A stretch of DNA of 36,547 nucleotides. It comes from Plantago elongata (taxonomy: Eukaryota > Streptophyta > Magnoliopsida > Lamiales > Plantaginaceae). The position numbers and the translations under genes are program-made. Shown here in pieces: positions 31,167-36,547 of the stretch. The DNA lies in NCBI GenBank assembly GCA_036897095.1, contig JAYMSP010001077.1, positions 1-36,547 on the forward strand. Direction: 5' to 3'. The first letter of the stretch is position 1. Each line of letters opens with the position of its first letter. The notes beneath the pieces are model-generated. The model was given only the letters and a program-made list of their open reading frames with translations. It searched no databases and was not told the DNA's origin.

Positions 31167-31502
31167 GTGGAGGGATATCAAAGGCCTACAACATCAAGCT
31201 CAGGAATGTTGGTTAGTACTAGCCTACTAGGGGACTTTAATAATGTTCTGATGTCTCAAGATAGAATTTTTGGATCCATAGTTGAACCCTCCGAATATTG
31301 TGATTTGGTACACATGATGGGTACAGTCAGGTTGAATGAGCTTCATAGCATTGTTGATCATTTTACATGGCATAATAAACACATACGGGATCTGATTTCC
31401 CGTTCGACCGAGCCCTTGAACATCTGTGTTAGCTTAAAGCATTCAATCAGGTTCAGGTGGAAGTCTTGGAATCAAGTATTTCAGACCATGCAATGTTGTT
31501 AA
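31167..31502 (+). pseudogene. LINE endonuclease fragment
   Basis: The ORF includes LLGDFNNVLMSQDRIFGS and LNELHSIVDHFTWHNKH, matching the apurinic-type endonuclease (GDFN.VL...DR..G......E...F.......GL.EL...G..FTW.N). The upstream catalytic region is missing, and the usual R(I/L)DR motif after FTWxN is degenerate (ISRSTEPLNICV). Confidence 0.75.
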
Positions 31503-31899
31503 TATGATTGTGAACCCTACCTCGCCCCTCTCGACCTCAATTTCGCTTCATCAATGGAGACGTCGAGATGCCTGGCTTCTTTGATCAGGTACGGTGGAGC
31601 TGGGCTACTCCAATGGGGGTTGGGTCGTGCAATGGTGGTGCTTTGGTCTAAGCTCAAGAGATTGCAACCAGTTGTGAAGAAGCTGCAAAGGGGATACCCG
31701 AGCATTACAAATTAGATCCAAACAACTAGAGATCGACTAACGGTTGTCGAACAACTCCTGTTGACATGTAGGATGAATATGTCACTCATTGAGCGAATAA
31801 AGGATCAAACTAATGAGGTTCCACACTAGAACGAAATGTATGAGAAACTTATGCAACATAAGTCGAAGATTGAATGGTTGCGATTAGGGGGGTGGTAAT

Positions 31900-33240
31900 A
31901 ACGCGTATTTTCATGCATCCGTACGTGCGAAGAACCGTCACCTTGGGATTACAAAGTTGATTCGACAAGATGGGATTATGGTAACTGCCCAATCTAATCT
32001 GGAGAGGGAAGTACTCAATTTGTATAGGCATCTTATTGGAATCGCTACTCCTTGGATGAATGGCCCGGATATTCATGCATTGCGGGATGGTGCACAGATC
32101 CCGATGTCGGGCGTTGCTACACTTGTTGCTCCAGTGACGGGGATAGAAATAATAAATGCATTGAAGGATATAGGAAATCTAAAGGCCAGGGAATTGATGG
32201 TTAAAATGCAAAATTCTTCAAAGCAGCATATAGTATTGTGGGTGAGGAACTGAGTATACAATTAATGTTGTACATGAGTTCTTCCGCCATGACAAGATGT
32301 ATTTGACGGTGAACTGTAGTATAGTCACTCTAATCCCGAAGGTCAATAATGTGGATCAAACAAAAGATTTCCGATCAATATCTTGATGCACCACTCTATA
32401 TAAAATTATATCCAAGATACTTACCAACCGGCTAAGTAAAGTAGTAGGTAAAGTGGTGAATGAGAGCCAAGCAAAAATTGACCCTGGACAGCAGAAACAT
32501 AACCACATACTACTAGCATATGATTGATCTGAGGCCATAATCGAAGGACTAGTACTCCCAGGTGTATGCTACAGATGGATGGTAGTGTGGAATGGTCGGC
32601 CTTAGAGGGTATTCTGCATGAGCTAAGCTTTCCTCAACAGTTTATCCAATGGATTATGATTTGTGTCACGACCATTTCTTACAGATATATGGTGAATGGG
32701 AAAGCTACACAACTCCTACAGGAAAGACGTGGACTAAGACAGGGAGACCCGCTATTCCCTCTACTATTTGCCTAGTGATGGGATAGATGTACAAGCTAAT
32801 ACAAGGGCTGAAACATATACCATACTTTAACTACCATGCAAAGTGTGAGAAGTTGAATATTGTCAATCTAAATTTTGCGGATGACCTGTTGTTATTTTCT
32901 AGAGGCGATGTGAGATATATTGAATTGTTAATGGAAACTTTCGACTCTTTCTCGAAATCTACAGGCTTGCATGTCAATCCAACAAAATGCCAAATCTATT
33001 TTGGAGCCGTAGACGAAGATACGAGGAGTGCAATTCGGCTTGCCACGGGTTTCGAGGAGGGAGTTTTGCATTTCGATACCTGGACGTTCCCCTCACTAGC
33101 AAGAAACTTAACGTCTTGCAATGCCAACCTTTGATTGACAAGATTGTGACTAGGATACGACATTGGGGTGCTAAGTTTCTTAGTTATGGAGGCCGAGTTC
33201 AGTTGATTAAAAGCGTGCTATTTGCAGTTACTAATTATTG
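31900..33240 (+). pseudogene. LINE reverse transcriptase remnants
   Basis: Blocks in order are YFHASVRAKNRHLGITKLI, then an LTVNCSIVTLIPKVNN-like block (TLIPK), KIISKILTNRLSKVV (NV.YKI..K.L..RL), GILHELSFPQQFIQWIMIC, RGLRQGDPLFPLLFA, and LNFADDLLLFSRGD with the catalytic F-A-D-D (32874-32885). Next come FDSFSKSTGLHVNPTKC and, in another frame, IDKIVTRIRHWGAKFLSYGG (usual WK.K.LS.AGR). At least four frame changes and several stops are needed, so the RT is dead. Confidence 0.85.
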
Positions 33241-33289
33241 ACTTGAGTGCTTTCCCATGTTGAAACGTGCATTGAAAGCTATTTAGTCA

Positions 33290-34190
33290 ATATTTAGTCA
33301 ATCTGTCGATCCTTTCTTTGGTCCAATAGCGAGTTTGTTACCAATAAATCCCCGGTGGCATGGGATAAATTTTGCATGGCAAAGAAACACGGAGGGTTAC
33401 ATATTATCGATCTACATGTATGGAGTAAGGCTTGTTTACTCAAATTACTACGAAATTTATGTGGCAAACTGGACATTTTGTGGGTTAGGTGGACTCATGT
33501 GTATTATATGTCGATGGAAGATATCCTTACATAACCAACCCCACCAACTAGCTCTTGATTCTGAAGGGTATCCTAAAGTGTAGACCTCTGATGCACAACA
33601 ATAGGACTTGGACACGATGTAACTTTTACCAAATTATAAGACGGGGCTCATGTATACCGATCTGCAAGACGATAAACATGAGGTGGAATGAAAGTTGCTT
33701 ATGTTTGGGACATTCGCCAGACCCCAAGATCGGATGATTGCATGTCATGACAGACTAGTAACAAAGGAACGACTCCATTGATTTGGCCTCTTGGATACAT
33801 CTGCTTACGTGTTCTGTTCCCAGCCGGAGACTTTGGACCGCCTGTTTTTCGAATGTGCTACTACACGCAACATTCGGCAGTAAGTGTTAAATTGACTATG
33901 AGTCCAACACGCACCTGGGAGTTGGTTAACTAAGCTGCAATGGATCCTTCGGTGCACTAAAAGAAAGAATTGTCGAAGTCAGATACTTAAAGTGACCTTC
34001 CTAGAGACAATATATGAGGTTTGGAAACATAGATATACTCTATGTTTTAGCATAGATGATAGGCATTCGTCTATTTCACATGAAATCATTGATGTAGTGA
34101 CTGATAAAACTTGGAGAGTACTTTGGGTTAAACCTCATGTTGGGCATTTACTGCTAAACTAAATATTATAGGTTTTAAGAGTACTCTAGA
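33290..34190 (+). pseudogene. LINE C-terminal region with zf-RVT-like remnant
   Basis: Short blocks survive. 33775-33900 reads like LDTSAYVFCSQPETLDRLFFECATTRNI, near the zf-RVT pattern of C..C....E...HLFF.C......W, with the His lost. Around 33345-33380 fragments PRWHGINFAWQRNTEGY recall the usual W......P...GGLG. Frames shift often. Confidence 0.55.
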
Positions 34191-34260
34191 CTGGATCGTC
34201 TGGTCGCCTTCTATTTTATATTTATTTTTAAAGTTTTAATATATTTTGAGTTCTTTTTTA

Positions 34261-34560
34261 ATAATATCGATAATTGACTTGAAAACTCAATCCATCTATT
34301 TGAAAGCTATATAGAGACCTCCTTTAATCATGAAGCTTACTTGTATTTCTCCCATATGGATTGTTGTTGTGAAGTAGTTAAGATTTCACAATAAGAGGCG
34401 CAAGTCAAGAACCTTACCGAAATGGATGGAATTTTGTGAATGTCCCTAATTCTACTTTAATTAATTATATCTGATCCACGGGTAACGACAAACGATAACG
34501 CGTTAATGGACCAATTAAGCATTTCGAACCGGTTAATCAATTTAAAAGCCGGCTGCCGTA
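34261..34560. other. Upstream region of the dirigent gene
   Basis: No coding signal was found. It holds ACCGAAATGG and GTACGTGCAC (34559-34567) close to the TATA box; the ACGT core there is a common bZIP site. Confidence 0.4.
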
Positions 34561-34580
34561 CGTGCACATTGGTTCTATTC

Positions 34581-34586
34581 TATAAA
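34581..34586 (+). promoter_or_regulatory. TATA box of the dirigent gene
   Basis: TATAAA in CTATTCTATAAAACTCC lies 96 bases upstream of the ATG, with a plausible transcription start near 34612 and a 65-base A/C-rich leader. Confidence 0.7.
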
Positions 34587-34676
34587 ACTCCATATTTATC
34601 CAACACAATTTCAACATCCTAAACACACTCAAATTAATCATTACCACAACATACATTTGATTACTAGCATCTATAA

Positions 34677-35258
34677 ATGGCAAGATTTGGTGCAATATCA
34701 ATTCTTTGGTCAGTTGTCGCACTACTAATTCTATGCAACAAGGCGATCAATTCCTTAAATCTTGATGAACATGAAGCTTGGTTCACTAACCTAGCCACCG
34801 CGAAACAAAAGGTGGCTAGGGTACGTTTTTATGTGCAAGATGAACTAGCCGGCACTAATGCAACCGTTTGGGAGGTAGCCCGTGCCAATATCACACACAC
34901 TTCACCCTCAACATTTGGTCAGGTTATCGTCATGGATGATCTCATTACGGCTACGCCCGATCCCAAATCGATGAAATTGGGACGGGGTCAAGGCATTCTT
35001 GCTTCGATGGACTTTCAGGTACCGGCTCTAGGAATGAACGTGAACTATTTCTTTACTGCTGGTGAATACAATGGGAGCAGTATAACAATAGTTGGTAGAA
35101 ATCAAATTATGAATGGGGTTCGTGAGTTGCCTATTGTTGGTGGTACGGGTATCTTCCGAATGGCTCGTGGATACACCATTTCTAGGACTATCTCCTTTGA
35201 TCCTGTCAAGAGTTATGGCGTTATTGAGCATAATCTTTTCGTGGCTTATTTGGAGTAG
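34677..35258 (+). CDS. Dirigent protein
   Basis: This intronless 193-residue protein starts with a hydrophobic signal peptide (residues 1 to about 25, ISILWSVVALLILCN). The dirigent domain follows: ARVRFYVQDELAG near 47-59, GQVIVMDDLITATPDP (81-96), LGRGQGILAS (101-110), VNYFFTAGEYNGSSITIVG (122-140), RELPIVGGTGIFRMARGY (149-166) and C-terminal VEYxLFVxY-type VIEHNLFVAYLE. Three N-glycosylation sequons are seen (N61, N71, N132). Dirigent proteins are secreted, form beta-barrel trimers, and steer the coupling of phenoxy radicals in lignan and related pathways in the apoplast. Length and lack of introns fit the family. The subgroup and stereochemistry cannot be told from this. Confidence 0.95.
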   Translation: MARFGAISILWSVVALLILCNKAINSLNLDEHEAWFTNLATAKQKVARVRFYVQDELAGTNATVWEVARANITHTSPSTFGQVIVMDDLITATPDPKSMKLGRGQGILASMDFQVPALGMNVNYFFTAGEYNGSSITIVGRNQIMNGVRELPIVGGTGIFRMARGYTISRTISFDPVKSYGVIEHNLFVAYLE

Positions 35259-35511
35259 CCTAGTGCCATACGCGATTTAGTTGACGAACATTAGTTCATC
35301 AACTTTATCCATATCAGTCTCGATTTCCAGCATAGTGTCTCAAGCGTTTGGTTGATGTCTGTTTCTGCTTCTGTCCGAAGCGTGAGATATATATGTCTCA
35401 AAGGAAGTTGCAATGTAAACTTTTGTAGCACTTATTTTTGTTGGTGAAAGTATTTTTTCATTGTAATAGTTTATTTAATGGATATTGTCATTGACTAAAT
35501 CATCTCAATTA

Positions 35512-35760
35512 TGTGAGTAAAAATGAATTTTTAACATCCCACTATATGATGATTAACCAACTAATTATAACCTATTTAGATAAAAACGTGAATCTATTTA
35601 GAAAAATAACACTCAATTCCTAAATCGTTCAAGTTATTCCGTTGCTATTTTGTTGGTAATTATGGAAGTAAAAATGAATTTTCAACATCCCAAGGAATGA
35701 TGATTAACCAACTGGCTAATACGTCAATTCATATAAACAGAATTATTCAGAGAAATGACA
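35512..35760 (+). repeat. Divergent tandem duplication, about 148-bp unit
   Basis: The phrase AGTAAAAATGAATTTT(T/C)AACATCCCA, then ATGATGATTAACCAACT, occurs at about 35516-35560 and again at 35665-35710. The following bases (GAATCTATTTAGAAAAATAACACTCAATTCC and its partner) are also partly alike. The second halves differ more. Confidence 0.75.
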
Positions 35761-35778
35761 CTGCATTCGGAGAAAATC

Positions 35779-35844
35779 ACACAACGGAAACTCGATCCAC
35801 CACCTCATACTTGTACCTTTGGCTTTCGTACCACTGAACCACCT
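35779..35844 (-). repeat. Probable tRNA-derived SINE head
   Basis: On the minus strand GGTGGTTCAGTGGTACG (A-box-like, TRGCNNAGTGG) is followed about 35 bases later by GGTGGATCGAGTTTCC (B-box-like, GGTTCGANTCC). Order and spacing agree with tRNA genes and tRNA-derived SINEs. No cloverleaf can be folded, so it is not a working tRNA. Confidence 0.45.
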
Positions 35845-36116
35845 TATAACTATTGAGTAGATAGTTTTTTTTTTTTTTTGGATTATCACTATTGGAGTTG
35901 TGACAGACTAGTTAAGCCTTTTGTATTTACATTAAACATGTATTTTTTATTTTTTATTGTTTAATTGAACAAATATTCGTAGTTTCTAAACCTACTAAAA
36001 TTGTATCAAATATGGCAAAAAATCAATAGAGGTACAATACAATATGCACCGACCATTTTGGTACCAGTAGAATGTACCTGTCTGAAAAAAATTAAACAAT
36101 ATAATAAGTCCCAGTT

Positions 36117-36176
36117 AGTTTAACAACTTTAGAAAGTGTAAAACAACTTTAAAAAGTGTAAAACAACTTTACAAAC
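36117..36176 (+). repeat. Short tandem repeat, about 20-bp unit, three copies
   Basis: The unit AACAACTTTA(A/G/C)AAAGTGTAAA is repeated three times with small changes between 36120 and 36175. Confidence 0.8.
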
Positions 36177-36547
36177 TCGTGTTTTTTCTTTTATTTTCTT
36201 TCTATCCATGTCTGTCGCTCATCAATCGGTGCAGGCAACCATCGTATCTCTTCCACTCCACCTGTTCCAAATCGATGCAACGCTCTGTAAATCATAAAAA
36301 GATGTGTTATCTGCTCTATCAGAATATATTTGGTGGTTATTTCGCCACATAAAATTCCATCTACAGAATATACTACAACCAGTTGGCCAGAGTTCCAGCA
36401 GCTCCAAAATCATCACGGATTTGCGCCATACTTGTAGGCACACCTGAATTCTGGTCGATTTGCTCAATTCCGGCATCCGGAGTGTTCGGTTAAATGTTTT
36501 ATTCATGACTTTTGATTTATGAGTTAATTGCAACTCTTGGTTTATTA

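Larger units (their letters stand above)
31140..34260 (+). mobile_element. Degenerate non-LTR retrotransposon (LINE, plant L1-type)
   Basis: Plus-strand remnants occur in the normal LINE order: endonuclease, reverse transcriptase, zinc-binding zf-RVT-like tail. They are scattered over three frames with many stops. The 5' part, with ORF1 and the start of the endonuclease, is missing. The 3' end is a T/A-rich stretch near 34205-34260 (ATTTATTTTTAAAG, TTTTTTAATAATA). No target duplication could be placed. Confidence 0.8.
35259..36547. other. 3' UTR of the dirigent gene and intergenic DNA
   Basis: The 3' UTR includes TTTTTCATTGTAATAG and TTTATTTAATGG near 35450-35480, plausible cleavage-region sequence. 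Beyond are a divergent tandem duplication, a SINE-like head, a T run of 15 or so (35866-35880) and a short repeat. The minus-strand ORF at 36222-36533 (103 codons, with FCRWNFMWRNNHQIYSD) matches no family I can name, and runs close to the window edge. Confidence 0.5.

Noticed and set aside
36222..36533. 103-codon minus-strand ORF near the right edge
   Set aside because: I could not match it to any family. Another frame on that strand also gives plausible words, so it may be a fragment of an element continuing outside the window.

Overview
The window looks like a stretch of core-eudicot plant nuclear DNA. Genes are split by GT-AG introns, intergenic DNA is AT-rich, and the protein families are plant ones: a plastid DMT/EamA transporter, a plastid phosphoglucomutase-like enzyme, a Bet v 1/MLP protein and a dirigent protein. 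Roughly half of the sequence is decayed transposon DNA. I cannot name the species from sequence alone.

Layout. About 0.6-5.8 kb (+) holds a 7-exon EamA/WAT1-related transporter gene whose first intron carries a tandem array. About 7.7-12.6 kb holds a complete but inactivated Ty1/copia LTR retrotransposon on the minus strand, apparently inserted into an older gag-like remnant. About 14.75-15.1 kb has a stray RNase H-like (RVT_3) ORF. About 15.5-16.3 kb (+) is a two-exon MLP gene with a histidine-rich insertion. About 18.0-19.5 kb is a minisatellite built on an AGTTTCA motif, abutting a truncated reverse transcriptase. About 19.5-25.8 kb is a tandem array of partial copia pol segments, all on the minus strand, separated by LTR-like spacers. 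About 26.4-29.5 kb (-) is a 7-exon phosphoglucomutase/phosphomannomutase-like gene coding for 614 residues. A hAT-type MITE with an exact 8-bp target duplication lies at 30.05-30.61 kb, a degenerate LINE at 31.1-34.26 kb (+), and an intronless dirigent gene at 34.68-35.26 kb (+).

The four host genes look unrelated in function and are regulated singly, as expected in plants. The transporter and PGM-like models were checked by summing exon lengths: both are whole numbers of codons, splice phases match, and motifs are continuous across every junction.

I saw no convincing novel multi-gene system. The most interesting items are the amplified, internally deleted copia derivative, the His-rich MLP loop, the non-canonical active-site loops of the PGM-like enzyme, and a 137-bp repeat shared between an intron of the first gene and the region just downstream of the PGM-like gene.
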